Origin: Pseudomonas sp. SCB32
GTDB lineage: Bacteria > Pseudomonadota > Gammaproteobacteria > Pseudomonadales > Pseudomonadaceae
Length of the DNA: 64,000 bases
Direction of reading: 5' to 3'
Assembly (NCBI RefSeq): GCF_009189165.1
Contig: NZ_CP045118.1
Location: 5,084,001-5,148,000 of the forward strand
Positions 41,627 through 50,646 of the stretch are shown piece after piece (the first letter of the stretch is position 1; the number at the start of each line of letters is the position of its first letter). Made by a program: the position numbers and the translations under genes. The notes beneath the pieces were generated by a model. The model made no database searches, was not told the origin of the DNA, and saw only the letters and a program-made list of their open reading frames with translations.

Positions 41627-42676
41627 ATGACCACGCTTTTCGATCCCATCGTCATCGGTGACCTGGAACTGCCCAACCGCATCGTCATGGCACCGCTGAC
41701 CCGCTGCCGCGCCGACGAAGGCCGCGTACCCAACGCGCTGATGGCCGAGTACTACACCCAGCGCGCCGACGCCGGCCTGATCCTCAGCGAGGCCACCTCG
41801 GTGACCCCGATGGGCGTGGGCTACCCGGACACCCCCGGCATCTGGTCCGATGACCAGGTTCGCGGCTGGAGCAACATCACCAAGGCGGTGCATGCCAACG
41901 GCGGGCGCATCATGCTGCAGCTGTGGCATGTGGGCCGCGTCTCCGATCCGCTGTACCTGAATGGCGAAACCCCGGTGGCGCCGAGCGCGATCAAGCCGGC
42001 CGGCCACGTCAGCCTGGTGCGCCCGATCAAGGAATTCGTCACCCCGCGCGCCCTGGAGACCGAAGAGATCGCCGACATCGTCGAGGCCTACCGCCAGGGC
42101 GCCGAGAACGCCAAGGCCGCCGGTTTCGATGGCGTGGAAATCCACGGCGCCAACGGCTACCTGCTCGACCAGTTCCTGCAGAGCAGCACCAACCAGCGCA
42201 CTGACCAGTACGGCGGCTCCGTCGAGAACCGCGCCCGTCTGCTGCTGGAAGTCACCGACGCCGCCATCGAGGTGTGGGGTTCCGGCCGCGTCGGCGTGCA
42301 CCTGGCGCCGCGCATGGACTCCCATGACATGGGCGATGCCGACCCGCTGGCGACCTTCGGCTATCTGGCCCGCGAGCTGGGCAAGCGCGGTGTGGCCTTC
42401 ATCTGCACCCGCGAGAAGGCCGGCGACGACAGCATCGGCCCGAAACTCAAGGAAATCTTCGGCGGCGTGTACATCGCCAACGAGCGCTTCACCAAGGAAA
42501 CCGCCAGCGAGTGGCTGGAAAGCGGCAAGGCCGACGCGGTCGCCTTCGGCATTCCGTTCATCGCCAATCCGGACCTGGTGACCCGCCTGGAAAAAGGCGC
42601 CGCCTGGAACGAGCCGCGCCCGGAGACCTTCTACGCCAAGGGCGCGGTCGGCTATCTGGATTACCCGCGCCTGTAA
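41627..42676 (+). CDS. xenB: Old yellow enzyme family xenobiotic reductase
   Basis: 349 residues of the OYE family: LPNRIVMAPLTRCRADEGRVPN near the flavin, HGANGYLLDQFLQSSTNQR (the substrate-binding His/Asn motif, here HGAN), and QYGGSVENRARL. FMN-dependent enzymes of this group reduce electron-poor alkenes, nitrate esters and nitro compounds with NAD(P)H; XenB is the pseudomonad example. The start at 41627 follows CCGGAGTAACGCA. Closing the ArsR-MFS operon, it is the likely detoxifying enzyme; a terminator follows. Confidence 0.9.
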   Translation: MTTLFDPIVIGDLELPNRIVMAPLTRCRADEGRVPNALMAEYYTQRADAGLILSEATSVTPMGVGYPDTPGIWSDDQVRGWSNITKAVHANGGRIMLQLWHVGRVSDPLYLNGETPVAPSAIKPAGHVSLVRPIKEFVTPRALETEEIADIVEAYRQGAENAKAAGFDGVEIHGANGYLLDQFLQSSTNQRTDQYGGSVENRARLLLEVTDAAIEVWGSGRVGVHLAPRMDSHDMGDADPLATFGYLARELGKRGVAFICTREKAGDDSIGPKLKEIFGGVYIANERFTKETASEWLESGKADAVAFGIPFIANPDLVTRLEKGAAWNEPRPETFYAKGAVGYLDYPRL

Positions 42677-42698
42677 GGGCTGGCTCCAGCGTCAAAGA

Positions 42699-42731
42699 AA
42701 AGGGCGCCTTCTTGCGAAGGCACCCTTTTTT
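42699..42731 (+). terminator. Rho-independent terminator after xenB
   Basis: AAGGGCGCCTTC-TTGC-GAAGGCACCCTT with one C/A mismatch, followed by TTTTTT. Clear intrinsic terminator. Confidence 0.92.
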
Positions 42732-42749
42732 ACATTCCGGTGCCAACTT

Positions 42750-42820
42750 GTAGGGCGCATAACGCCTCAGGCGTTATCCGCCATCGCGGCGGATAACCCG
42801 TTCCGGGTTATGCGCCCTAC
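42750..42820. repeat. Paired palindromes (BIME-like), GTAGGGCGCATAACG family
   Basis: Two hairpins (GCATAACGCC...GGCGTTATCC and GGATAACCC...GGGTTATGC) face each other with mirrored GTAGGGCGC / GCGCCCTAC ends. The right end overlaps the feoC stop: the stop codon TAG of feoC lies in the terminal CTAC of the repeat. Confidence 0.85.
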
Positions 42821-43086
42821 ACCGAGCTCCAGCGCAGCGGCGCAACAGTGTTTCTCGACGACAACCGATACCCTGTCGTCGAACACCGCGTCGCCTCTGA
42901 GCAGCCCTTGCAACTCCCACACGCCGCCGGCTCTGGCGCGACCTTTTCCACCACGCCCATCGCCAGCAGCCGTTCCAGCAGCGCTTCGAGCAGAGCCTTC
43001 GAGGCGCCGAGGCGTTGCGCCAGCGTCGGCACATCCGCCTCGCCCATCTCGCCGAGCAGGTTGCGCACCGCGATTGCCGTAGCCAT
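42817..43086 (-). CDS. feoC: FeoC-like iron-sulphur transcriptional regulator
   Basis: 89 residues: an N-terminal winged helix (IAVRNLLGEMGEADVPTLAQRLG) and four cysteines C56, C59, C62 and C68 (CGSCKGCSEATRC) as in FeoC proteins that bind an Fe-S cluster. The start overlaps the feoB stop by one base (TGATG). The last residues run into a REP-like element that supplies the stop codon, so the C terminus may be lengthened relative to relatives. It is third in feoABC. Confidence 0.85.
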   Translation of the reverse strand: MATAIAVRNLLGEMGEADVPTLAQRLGASKALLEALLERLLAMGVVEKVAPEPAACGSCKGCSEATRCSTTGYRLSSRNTVAPLRWSSV

Positions 43087-45380
43087 CAGTGGCAACTCCC
43101 CGCTGGCGCGGCGCGCAGTTCACGCTCGCCATCCACCTCCAGGCCGCGCCGACCAACCCAGCGCAGGATCAGGAACAGCATCAGGTTGAACACCAACACC
43201 AACGCGATGGCCACCGCGCTGTACTGCGGATGCTCGGCGAAGCTGAACACCTGGTAGCAGAGGGTCGCCAGCGAGTACGCCACATTCAGCCCCCAGAACA
43301 CCGCGAAGGTCATCCAGCCGCGCCCAGTCTCGCGGGTCAGCGCGCCGAGGGTCGCCACACAGGGCACGTAGAGCAGCACGAACACCAGGTAGCTGTAGGC
43401 CGCCAGCGGGCTACCGAACTTGGCGGCAAAGGTGCCCATCGAGCGCTCCTCCATCTCGCCGTCGGCCATGCTCGCGGCGACCGGATTGGAGAGCACGCTG
43501 AGACTGAAGGCGTCGCGCAGGCCATCCAGCGTATCCGCGCCGGCCTGCTTCAGCTGCCCCAAGAGGTCGTAGCCGTCGGCATCGAAGGCTTCGCCCTGGA
43601 TGTGCTCGGCGGTGTACAGGGTGTTCAGCGTGCCCACCACCACTTCCTTGGCCAATGCACCGGTAACCAGGCCGACGGTGGCCTGCCAATTGTCCTCGTG
43701 CACACCCATGGGTTTGAGCATCGGCGTGACCTGGTGGCTGAGACTGGCGAGCGCCGAATCGGCGATGTCACCCTGCACTGGACGGCCATCGAGGGTGACG
43801 CTGTTCAGGCCGCCGATCACCAGGCTGGCCAGGATGATCACGGTCCCCGCGCGGACCACGAAGGCGCGCAGGCGCATCCAGGTCTGCAGCAGCAGGCTGC
43901 GCAGGTGCGGCACGTGGTACAGCGGCAATTCCATGACGAAAGGCGAGGCCTCGCCGCGCATCAGCGTGTGCTTGAGCAGCAGGCCAGTGAGCACCGCTAC
44001 GACTATGCCCAGCAGGTACAGCGAGAAGATCGCCAGCGCGCCTTGCTGGCCAAAGAACGCAGCGGCGAACACGGCGAAGATCGCCAGCCGCGCACCGCAG
44101 GACATGAACGGCGCCATCATCGAGGTCATCAGGCGCTCGCGCTGACTATCCAGGGTGCGGGTGCCCATGATCGACGGCACGTTGCAGCCGAAGCCGACGA
44201 TCAGCGGCACGAAAGACTTGCCCGGCAGGCCGAGGGCCTGCATCAGGCGGTCCATGACGAAAGCGGCGCGGGCCATGTAGCCGGAGTCTTCCAGCAGGGC
44301 GAGGAACAGGTACATCAGACCGATCTGCGGGATCAGCGGCAGCACCGCGTTGATGCCGCCGCCCAGACCCTGGGCCAACAGCGCGGTGAGCCAGTCCGGC
44401 GCGCCGCTGCGCGCGCCCAGCCACTGGATGCCGTCGATGAAGAGTGCCGAGGAGCCCTGGTCGAAGATCGGCTGCAGCGCGCCGCCCAGGGTAATGGCGA
44501 AGAAGAACATCAGGTACATCACGAAGAGGAACACCGGGATGCCCAGCCAGCGGTTCAGAGCAACGCTGTCCAGCACCTGGGTCAGGCGGTGCGGTGCGGC
44601 CTCGCGGTGGTTGCTGGCACGCTCACAGAGTTCGCCAATCAACTGGTAGCGCGCATCCACCAGCAGCAGCTCGGGGTCCTCGCCACCGCTGCAGTGGACG
44701 GCATCGCGCGCGGCCAGCAGGCGCTCAGGGTCGAGGTCGAGCTGGCGTGCACTGTGCAGGTCCCCTTCCAGCGCCAGCATCGCCAGCCAGGCCTGGGCCG
44801 GTGATGCGTCGGCGGGCAGCAGTTGGTTGACAGCTTCGCTCAGCGACTGTGGATAAGGCACCTGCAAGGGTTGTTGCGGCGCCAGCGCATCGATGGCGAC
44901 CTTCAGCGCATCGATGCCCTCGCCACGGGTCGAAACCAGCGGCACCACCGGGCAGCCCAGTTCCCGCGAAAGCGCGTCGAGATCGATCCGCAGGCCCTGG
45001 CTGCGGGCGATGTCGAGCATGTTCAGCGCGACGATGCAGGGCAGGCCCGTTTCGCGCAATTGCAGGGTGAGATAGAGGTTACGTTCGAGATTGGCCGCAT
45101 CCACCACGTTGACCAGCACGTCCACCTCGCCACTGACGATGCAGCGCCGGGCGATCTGTTCATCGAGGGACGCCTGTGTGGATATCGTGGTCAGCGAATA
45201 GGTGCCGGGCAGGTCGATCAGTCGTACGGACTGGCGCGGGGTGCGGAAGCTGCCTTCCTTGCGCTCCACGGTGACGCCGGCCCAGTTGCCGACCCGCTGG
45301 CGAGCGCCGGTGAGCTGGTTGAACAGGGTGGTCTTGCCCGCGTTGGGGTTGCCGATCAGGCCGATGCGCAGTTCGTCCAT
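43086..45380 (-). CDS. feoB: Ferrous iron transport GTPase
   Basis: 764 residues. N-terminal G domain with G1 GNPNAGKT (10-17), the G2/G3 region GVTVERKEG ... DLPGTYSL and G4 NMLD; then the two Gate domains with FVPLIVGFGCNVPSIMGTRTL and later CVATLGALTRETG. It forms the inner-membrane channel for ferrous iron. With feoA upstream and feoC downstream it makes the standard gammaproteobacterial operon. A Fur site lies before feoA. Confidence 0.95.
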   Translation of the reverse strand: MDELRIGLIGNPNAGKTTLFNQLTGARQRVGNWAGVTVERKEGSFRTPRQSVRLIDLPGTYSLTTISTQASLDEQIARRCIVSGEVDVLVNVVDAANLERNLYLTLQLRETGLPCIVALNMLDIARSQGLRIDLDALSRELGCPVVPLVSTRGEGIDALKVAIDALAPQQPLQVPYPQSLSEAVNQLLPADASPAQAWLAMLALEGDLHSARQLDLDPERLLAARDAVHCSGGEDPELLLVDARYQLIGELCERASNHREAAPHRLTQVLDSVALNRWLGIPVFLFVMYLMFFFAITLGGALQPIFDQGSSALFIDGIQWLGARSGAPDWLTALLAQGLGGGINAVLPLIPQIGLMYLFLALLEDSGYMARAAFVMDRLMQALGLPGKSFVPLIVGFGCNVPSIMGTRTLDSQRERLMTSMMAPFMSCGARLAIFAVFAAAFFGQQGALAIFSLYLLGIVVAVLTGLLLKHTLMRGEASPFVMELPLYHVPHLRSLLLQTWMRLRAFVVRAGTVIILASLVIGGLNSVTLDGRPVQGDIADSALASLSHQVTPMLKPMGVHEDNWQATVGLVTGALAKEVVVGTLNTLYTAEHIQGEAFDADGYDLLGQLKQAGADTLDGLRDAFSLSVLSNPVAASMADGEMEERSMGTFAAKFGSPLAAYSYLVFVLLYVPCVATLGALTRETGRGWMTFAVFWGLNVAYSLATLCYQVFSFAEHPQYSAVAIALVLVFNLMLFLILRWVGRRGLEVDGERELRAAPAGSCH

Positions 45381-45386
45381 GCCGGC

Positions 45387-45614
45387 TCAGTCCTGCGGGG
45401 CGAGGTCGAGGAGCGCCAGGTCGCGGCGGCGCAGCACCAGGCTGCACTGGCGGGTGTCCACCTGCACCGGATCGCCCAACGGCGCCACGCGGCGCACGTG
45501 CAACTCGGCGCCAGGCAACAAGCCCATGGCGAACAGGCGCTGACGGAAGGCCGCGCCGATTCCGGGACGGTACCCCGTGATGCGGTAGCGGCGGTGCGCT
45601 TGGACAGGGTGCAT
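45387..45614 (-). CDS. feoA: Ferrous iron transport protein A
   Basis: 75 residues of the SH3-like FeoA fold: YRITGYRPGIGAAFRQRLFAMGLLPGAEL and later DPVQVDTRQCSLVLRRRDLALL. It is needed for FeoB function, binding on the cytoplasmic side. It ends six bases before the feoB start. The Fur box at 45652-45670 controls the operon. Confidence 0.92.
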   Translation of the reverse strand: MHPVQAHRRYRITGYRPGIGAAFRQRLFAMGLLPGAELHVRRVAPLGDPVQVDTRQCSLVLRRRDLALLDLAPQD

Positions 45615-45651
45615 GGGATGCCTCCAGGCGAGGGTGCCTGCTGAGAAGAAT

Positions 45652-45670
45652 CAGAATGACTCTCATTTGC
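45652..45670 (-). promoter_or_regulatory. Fur box upstream of feoABC
   Basis: GCAAATGAGAGTCATTCTG on the minus strand agrees with 13 of 19 positions of GATAATGATAATCATTATC, including both ATGA/TCAT cores. It lies about 40 bases before feoA. Confidence 0.8.
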
Positions 45671-45749
45671 CAGGCATTATTCACCTCGCCCTGCCGCCAA
45701 AAACTGATCTGCGGCAAGACTTGCGATCGTCATCGCCGGGCTCCGCACA

Positions 45750-45784
45750 AACAAAAAGCCCCCGCTCCGGCGGAGCGAGGGCTT
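45750..45784 (-). terminator. Rho-independent terminator after the coiled-coil protein gene
   Basis: On the minus strand AAGCCCTCGCTCC-gcc-GGAGCGGGGGCTT (one mismatch) followed by TTTGTTTG, 25 bases past the stop. Confidence 0.9.
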
Positions 45785-45808
45785 GTGCGGTAGCGGCCGT
45801 GCTGAAGA

Positions 45809-46648
45809 TCAGCGCGTGCTGAGCTGCTGCTGGAGATTCTGCACCTGCTGCTGCAGGGTATTGATGTTGCGCATCACCTGGATGCGGAACACATCGAACT
45901 CCTTGGTATCGCTGTTGGCCTGGCCCTGGCGGCCGTCAACCTCGGCACGCAGCAGCATCAGGTCGTCCTGCAGGCTCTTGATCGCCTGGCTCTGGTTGCC
46001 CTGCTTCTTCAGGTTGGCGATCTCGGTGTTGAGCCCCTGGATCTGCTGGTTGGCGGCAGCCAGGTCGCTCTGCATGTTCTTGAACTTGGCCTGCTCCTCG
46101 GAGATGGACTTGAGCTTGCCGTCGAGCTGGGCCACCAGTTGCGCTGCATTCTCCTGCTGGGCCTTGAGATCATCGCTGATCTGCGCCAGGCGCTTGCCCT
46201 GGGCACCGTCGAATTCGGACAACGAGGTCTGCTGCGCCTTGGCCTGCTCGGCCAGGCGGCCCTGCAGTTGCTTGACCTGCAGCTTCAGTGCCTCGCGGTC
46301 GCTGGTGCCGCTGGATTCGTTGGCGACGAACTTGCCGCGGATGTCGTCGAGGCGGCCAGCGGCCTCCTCGCTGATCTTGGCGAAGCTCTCCTGGGTCGCG
46401 ATCAACTGCTGCTCCATCAGCATCAGCTGCTGGTGGCTCCACCAGCCCACTCCGCCCAGGGCGATGGCCATGGCGGCGACCAGTGCCCACAGCGCCCCGG
46501 TGCCGCCGCCGCGCTTCACCGGCTGGGGCAGCGGACGACCGCTGGGCTCGACCACACGGCGCGGGTGATGACCGAACTCGTCGCGGTCGGCGGCGTCGGT
46601 GGAGAGACTGGGCACATCATCGAATTCGTCGAACGAGTCGTTACGCAT
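45809..46648 (-). CDS. Membrane-anchored coiled-coil protein
   Basis: 279 residues: an acidic cytoplasmic head (NDSFDEFDDVPSLSTD), one membrane helix (GALWALVAAMAIALGGVGWW, about residues 52-71) and a long coiled coil outside (about 75-275; heptads such as LQVKQLQGRLAEQAKAQQ and LQQQVQNLQQQL). It resembles the single-pass coiled-coil proteins that touch peptidoglycan or septal machinery; I do not assign a function. The syntenic gene in P. aeruginosa (around PA4360) is also uncharacterised. The start at 46648 is the ATG that gives the compact acidic head. Confidence 0.8.
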   Translation of the reverse strand: MRNDSFDEFDDVPSLSTDAADRDEFGHHPRRVVEPSGRPLPQPVKRGGGTGALWALVAAMAIALGGVGWWSHQQLMLMEQQLIATQESFAKISEEAAGRLDDIRGKFVANESSGTSDREALKLQVKQLQGRLAEQAKAQQTSLSEFDGAQGKRLAQISDDLKAQQENAAQLVAQLDGKLKSISEEQAKFKNMQSDLAAANQQIQGLNTEIANLKKQGNQSQAIKSLQDDLMLLRAEVDGRQGQANSDTKEFDVFRIQVMRNINTLQQQVQNLQQQLSTR

Positions 46649-46897
46649 GGAGTAAACCTGTGGGGATAAAGCGGCGTGTTGCCTGCGCAACGCGCAGTAT
46701 ATCCGTTCGGGCACAGGCGTGAGCAGCGTGCCATCACGGAGCGCGACGCACCGCGTCGGCGCACAGAAGACCCTGACAGGGGCCATGCAGTTCCCCCGCA
46801 GCCCGCCAGTTCCGGCCTTGAGCCATCGTGGCATGGCGCTTGCTGCCGCCCCAGAAACTGGGGGCCGTCCTGGCGCCCGTCGCGGGGAGGAAGTTGG

Positions 46898-47170
46898 GTG
46901 ATCGAATTCAACAAGGCCATCCTGGACTGCATGCGCGAATTGCGCCGCCGGCTGCGCGAAGAGCAGGGGCTGGATATTCATTTCCAGCAGGATGATGCCA
47001 TCGTACGGATGCTCCGGGCCTGCGCCGCTTCCGACCGGGAAGACACGCGCCTGCTGGGCCAGCGGCTCGGCGAACTGAGCGGCGTGGCACTACCCCGCAT
47101 GATGCAGGAGCCGAGCTTCCTGCCGGCACAGGACGGTGCGCGGCAGTATTCGGGGCCGCTGCGGGGCTAG
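46898..47170 (+). CDS. Small conserved hypothetical protein
   Basis: 90 residues from a GTG at 46898 (VIEFNKAILDCMRELRRRLRE), with GGAGG seven bases upstream. The mainly helical chain (LRRRLREEQGLDIHFQQDDA, EDTRLLGQRLGELSGVALP) has no signal or membrane segment. It is divergent from the coiled-coil protein and followed by REP elements. No function recognised. Confidence 0.65.
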   Translation: MIEFNKAILDCMRELRRRLREEQGLDIHFQQDDAIVRMLRACAASDREDTRLLGQRLGELSGVALPRMMQEPSFLPAQDGARQYSGPLRG

Positions 47171-47185
47171 CTGCGGACTCTCCCT

Positions 47186-47231
47186 GTAGGAGCGCGCCAT
47201 GCGCGCGATCGCGGGCGTGGCCCGCTCCTAC
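47186..47231. repeat. REP element of the GTAGGAGC family
   Basis: GTAGGAGCGCGCCATGCGCGCGATCGCGGGCGTGGCCCGCTCCTAC, a near-perfect palindrome of the family seen through the window. Confidence 0.85.
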
Positions 47232-47254
47232 GATTGAAACACCGGCGCAGGGCG

Positions 47255-47405
47255 GTAGGGCGCATAACGCTCCGCGTTATACGCCGATTGAACTTGGTAT
47301 CACCTCGCTCGGGAGCGAGCCGGTATTGACTGGCCAAGTTCAGCCGCGGTAGTGGATGGGAGATCGGAGTATCGGCGTATAACCGCGAACGGTTATACGC
47401 TCTAC
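47255..47405. repeat. Paired palindromes (BIME-like), GGCGTATAACG family
   Basis: Head hairpin GCATAACGC-N3-GCGTTATACGCC and tail hairpin GGCGTATAACCG-CGAA-CGGTTATACGC, with the middle also carrying GAACTTGG...CCAAGTTC. Same design as 9685-9849 and 42750-42820. Confidence 0.8.
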
Positions 47406-47418
47406 GTCAGCGTGATCT

Positions 47419-48408
47419 TCACGCGCCGCGCAGCTTCCACCAGCCACAGAACTCATCCAGCGCATCCCACAGGCTCGCCTGCGGGTCGTAGTCGAGGAAC
47501 TGGCGGGCGCGGGAGATATCCAGGGAAAAGTCCTTGGCCATCACCGCCATGCCCAAACGATGCAGGGTCGGCTCGGGGCGCCCCGGCAGCACCTTGCATA
47601 CCCCTTCGTTGAGCAGCGCCAGCGTGTAGGCCAGCGGATAGGACATGTGCCGCGTCACCGGCGGCAGCTCCAGGCGGCGCATCACGTAGTTGACCACGTC
47701 CCACAGCGGCAACGGCTGGCCGTTGCTGATGTTGTAGGCCTGCCCCAGCGCCGCGTCATCCGCCATCAGGCCGGCGAACAGCGCGTCGTTGAGGTTCTGC
47801 ACGCTGGTGAAGTCGACCTTGTTCAGTCCCTGGCCGATGATCCGCAGGCGGCCCTTGCGGTGCGCGGCGATCAGGCGCGGGAAGATACTGGTGTCGCCGG
47901 CACCGGTAACGAAACGCGGCCGCAGCGCCAGTACTTCGAGGCCGAACTCCTGGGCACCGAGGGCGACCAGCTCCGACTGGTACTTGGTCGAGCCGTAGTG
48001 ATTGGCGAAGCGCTTGGGCACCTGCTGTTCATTGATACCGACATGGGAGCGGCCGTCGAAGTAGATCGACGGCGACGACAGGTGCACCAGACGCCGCACC
48101 TTCTGCTTCAGGCAGGCCTCGACCACCGACTCGGTCATCACCACGTTGGCCTGGTGGAAGTAGTCGTGGCTGCCCCACACGCCCACCGCGCCGGCGCAAT
48201 GCACCACGGCATCGACGTCGTTGCACAGGGCGCGCACCAGCGCCGGATCGGCGAGATCGCCGGCCATGAACTCGGCGCCGCGCGCCACCAGCGGCTGCAG
48301 CGCCTCGGCGCGCCGTCCGTTCACCCGCACCGCCAGCCCCTGCTCCAGGGCGAAACGGGCAAAACGCCCGCCAATGAACCCGCTGGCTCCGGTGACCAGA
48401 ATCTTCAT
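47419..48408 (-). CDS. NAD-dependent epimerase/3-beta-hydroxysteroid dehydrogenase-like oxidoreductase
   Basis: 329 residues of the extended SDR fold: MKILVTGASGFIGGRFARF (the TGxxGxxG nucleotide site), VVHCAGAVGVWG, and an active-site YGSTKYQSE (YxxxK). It fits the 3-beta-HSD/NAD-dependent epimerase group that oxidises sterol-like or sugar substrates; the substrate is unknown. The start at 48408 follows GGAGTGGC. It is monocistronic. Confidence 0.85.
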   Translation of the reverse strand: MKILVTGASGFIGGRFARFALEQGLAVRVNGRRAEALQPLVARGAEFMAGDLADPALVRALCNDVDAVVHCAGAVGVWGSHDYFHQANVVMTESVVEACLKQKVRRLVHLSSPSIYFDGRSHVGINEQQVPKRFANHYGSTKYQSELVALGAQEFGLEVLALRPRFVTGAGDTSIFPRLIAAHRKGRLRIIGQGLNKVDFTSVQNLNDALFAGLMADDAALGQAYNISNGQPLPLWDVVNYVMRRLELPPVTRHMSYPLAYTLALLNEGVCKVLPGRPEPTLHRLGMAVMAKDFSLDISRARQFLDYDPQASLWDALDEFCGWWKLRGA

Positions 48409-48599
48409 GCACGCCACTCCTGTTCTTCTGATGCGGCGACTCTAGCAGCCGCTGCCCCCTACTACCCTGGCCTTGTACGCCAGAAACGAGTCCTTGCAGA
48501 CCGCGCCCCGCCGCCAGGGTTGCACGACTTGCGGTCGGTGACAGCCAGGGGGCGAATGGAACTACGCTCTAGGGATTGGGTTTTCAGCGAGAGCAGAGC

Positions 48600-49661
48600 A
48601 TGAGCAAGCCCCACTGGATGATCTACGGCGCCAACGGCTACACCGGCCGGCTGGTGGCCGAACAGGCGCAGCGCGAAGGCCTGACGCCACTCCTCGGCGG
48701 CCGCAACCCGGCCAACCTGCACGCCCTGGGCAGCACGCTCGGCCTGGAGTGCCGGGTCTTCGATCTCAATGACAGCGCCGCCGCCAAGGCCGCGCTGGAG
48801 GATGTCGCGGTGGTCGCCAACTGCGCCGGCCCCTTCTCCGCCACCGCCGCGCCGATGATCGAAGCCTGCATCGCCAGCGGCGCGCACTACGTGGACATCA
48901 CCGGCGAGATCGCCGTGTTCGAATACGCCCACAGCCTCGACGCGGTTGCCCGTGCGGCGGGCATCGCGCTCTGTCCCGGCGTGGGCTTCGACGTCATTCC
49001 CACCGACTGCGTGGCTGCCTGCCTGAAGGAAGCCATGCCCGAAGCCGCTCACCTGGCCCTGGGCTTCGACAGCGGCAGCGGACTGTCGCCGGGTACCGCC
49101 AAGACCACGGTGGAAGGCCTGAAATTCGGCGGCAAGGTGCGCGAGGCCGGACGCCTGCACGACGTGCCGCTGGGCTACAAGCGCCGCGACATCGACTTCG
49201 GCCGTGGTCTCAAGCACGCCGTGACCATTCCCTGGGGCGACGTGGCGACAGCGTACTTTTCCACTGGCATCGGCGACATCGAGGTCTACCTGCCGGTACC
49301 TCCGGCCGCCGCCATCGGCATGCGCGTGATGGACAAGCTGCGCCCGCTGCTGGGCCACGACCGTGTACAGGACTGGCTCAAGGAGCAGGTGGACAAGCGC
49401 GTCCAGGGCCCCGATGAACTGGCCCGCGGCAAACAGCGCACCTGGGTCTGGGGCGAAGTGCGCAATGCCCGTGGCGAGCGGCGCACCGCGCGGCTGGAAA
49501 CCGCCAATGGCTACGACGTGACCCTCCACGGCGTGCTCTTCGCCGTGCGCCATCTGCTGGCCAACCCGAGCAGCTCCGGCTACTTCACCCCGTCGAAGCT
49601 GTTCGGTGCACGCTGCATCGAGCAACTGCCGGGCAGCGGCAAGATCGTCATTCGCGGCTGA
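48600..49661 (+). CDS. Saccharopine dehydrogenase-like NAD(P)-binding protein
   Basis: 353 residues. N-terminal Rossmann fold MIYGANGYTGRLVAEQAQREG, then NCAGPFSATAAPMIEACIASGAHYVD and ITGEIAVFEYAHSL, the pattern of trans-acting enoyl reductase/saccharopine dehydrogenase-like proteins. The role in bacteria is mostly unknown. The start at 48600 is the ATG of MSKPHWMIYG. The 3' end overlaps the convergent argP by 14 bases. Confidence 0.8.
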   Translation: MSKPHWMIYGANGYTGRLVAEQAQREGLTPLLGGRNPANLHALGSTLGLECRVFDLNDSAAAKAALEDVAVVANCAGPFSATAAPMIEACIASGAHYVDITGEIAVFEYAHSLDAVARAAGIALCPGVGFDVIPTDCVAACLKEAMPEAAHLALGFDSGSGLSPGTAKTTVEGLKFGGKVREAGRLHDVPLGYKRRDIDFGRGLKHAVTIPWGDVATAYFSTGIGDIEVYLPVPPAAAIGMRVMDKLRPLLGHDRVQDWLKEQVDKRVQGPDELARGKQRTWVWGEVRNARGERRTARLETANGYDVTLHGVLFAVRHLLANPSSSGYFTPSKLFGARCIEQLPGSGKIVIRG

Positions 49662-50547
49662 TCGGCACCAGCAGCCCCGGCGCCTTCGCCAGCAGGTGCC
49701 GGGTCAGCGCGGCGAGCAACTCGCCGCCGTTGCGCCAGTGGTGCCAGTAGAGCGGCACGTCGATCACCCGCCCCGGCAACATGTCCACCAACTCACCACG
49801 CGAAAGCTCTCCCTGGACCTGCTGCTCGGGCACCAGGCCCCAACCGAGCCCACCGCAGGTCATGCGCACGAAGCCTTCCGACGATGGGCACAGGTGGTAG
49901 CTGAAGTGACCGTCGACGCCCAGGCCCTGCAGATAACGGTGCTGCAACTGGTCGTCCGGGCCATAGACGATGGCCGGGGCGCGCACCAGGTCCGCCGGCG
50001 TCACACCCGAGGGGAAGTGCCGGGCGATGAACGCCGGGCTGGCGAGACCGCGATAGCGCATGGCGCCCAACGGCTCGCTACGCCCGCCGGCCACCGGGCG
50101 TGGACTGGCGCAGACGCAACCGGCTACTTCGCCGGCGCGCATGCGCTTGAGACCGACTTCCTGGTCCTCCACCACCAGGTCCAGCAGCACATGGCGCTCA
50201 CCGCAGAAGTCGCCCACCGCGTGGGCCCACCAGGTCGCCAGGCTGTCGGCATTCAGCGCCAGGCGCAGGCGCTCGGGCGCCGCGCCGTCGTCCAGCGCCG
50301 GCACCCACTGCTGCAGGTCGCCCTCCAGCAGCCGCACCTGCTGCACATGGTTGAGCAGACGCCGCCCCAGTTCGGTGGGCTGGGGCCGCGCCGAGCGCAC
50401 CAGAACCGGCTGGCCGACCCGCGCCTCGAGCAGCTTGATGCGCTGGGAGATCGCCGACTGCGACAGCCCCAGCACCTGGGCGCCACGCTCGAAACCACCC
50501 TGCTCCACCACGGCAGCCAGCGCCGCGAGCAGCTTGTAATCGAACAA
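49648..50547 (-). CDS. argP: LysR-family regulator ArgP (IciA)
   Basis: 299 residues: helix-turn-helix FERGAQVLGLSQSAISQRIKLLEARVGQPVL and the ArgP-type effector domain. The start is best read as TTG at 50547 (FDYKLLAALAAVVEQ), with AGGA nine bases upstream; the upstream ATG would add residues absent from ArgP proteins. It activates the LysE/ArgO-type exporter in response to arginine and lysine. It lies convergent to 48600-49661 and divergent from the small ACT-like gene and lysE, which it probably controls. Confidence 0.88.
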   Translation of the reverse strand: MFDYKLLAALAAVVEQGGFERGAQVLGLSQSAISQRIKLLEARVGQPVLVRSARPQPTELGRRLLNHVQQVRLLEGDLQQWVPALDDGAAPERLRLALNADSLATWWAHAVGDFCGERHVLLDLVVEDQEVGLKRMRAGEVAGCVCASPRPVAGGRSEPLGAMRYRGLASPAFIARHFPSGVTPADLVRAPAIVYGPDDQLQHRYLQGLGVDGHFSYHLCPSSEGFVRMTCGGLGWGLVPEQQVQGELSRGELVDMLPGRVIDVPLYWHHWRNGGELLAALTRHLLAKAPGLLVPISRE

Positions 50548-50646
50548 GATCAGTTTTCCTAATGAGATATCAGCAACATTGGTTTTTCTTATACAGCCGA
50601 ACACCGGACAATCGCCAGCATTCCCCCCTCTTCTATGGACCTTCCC

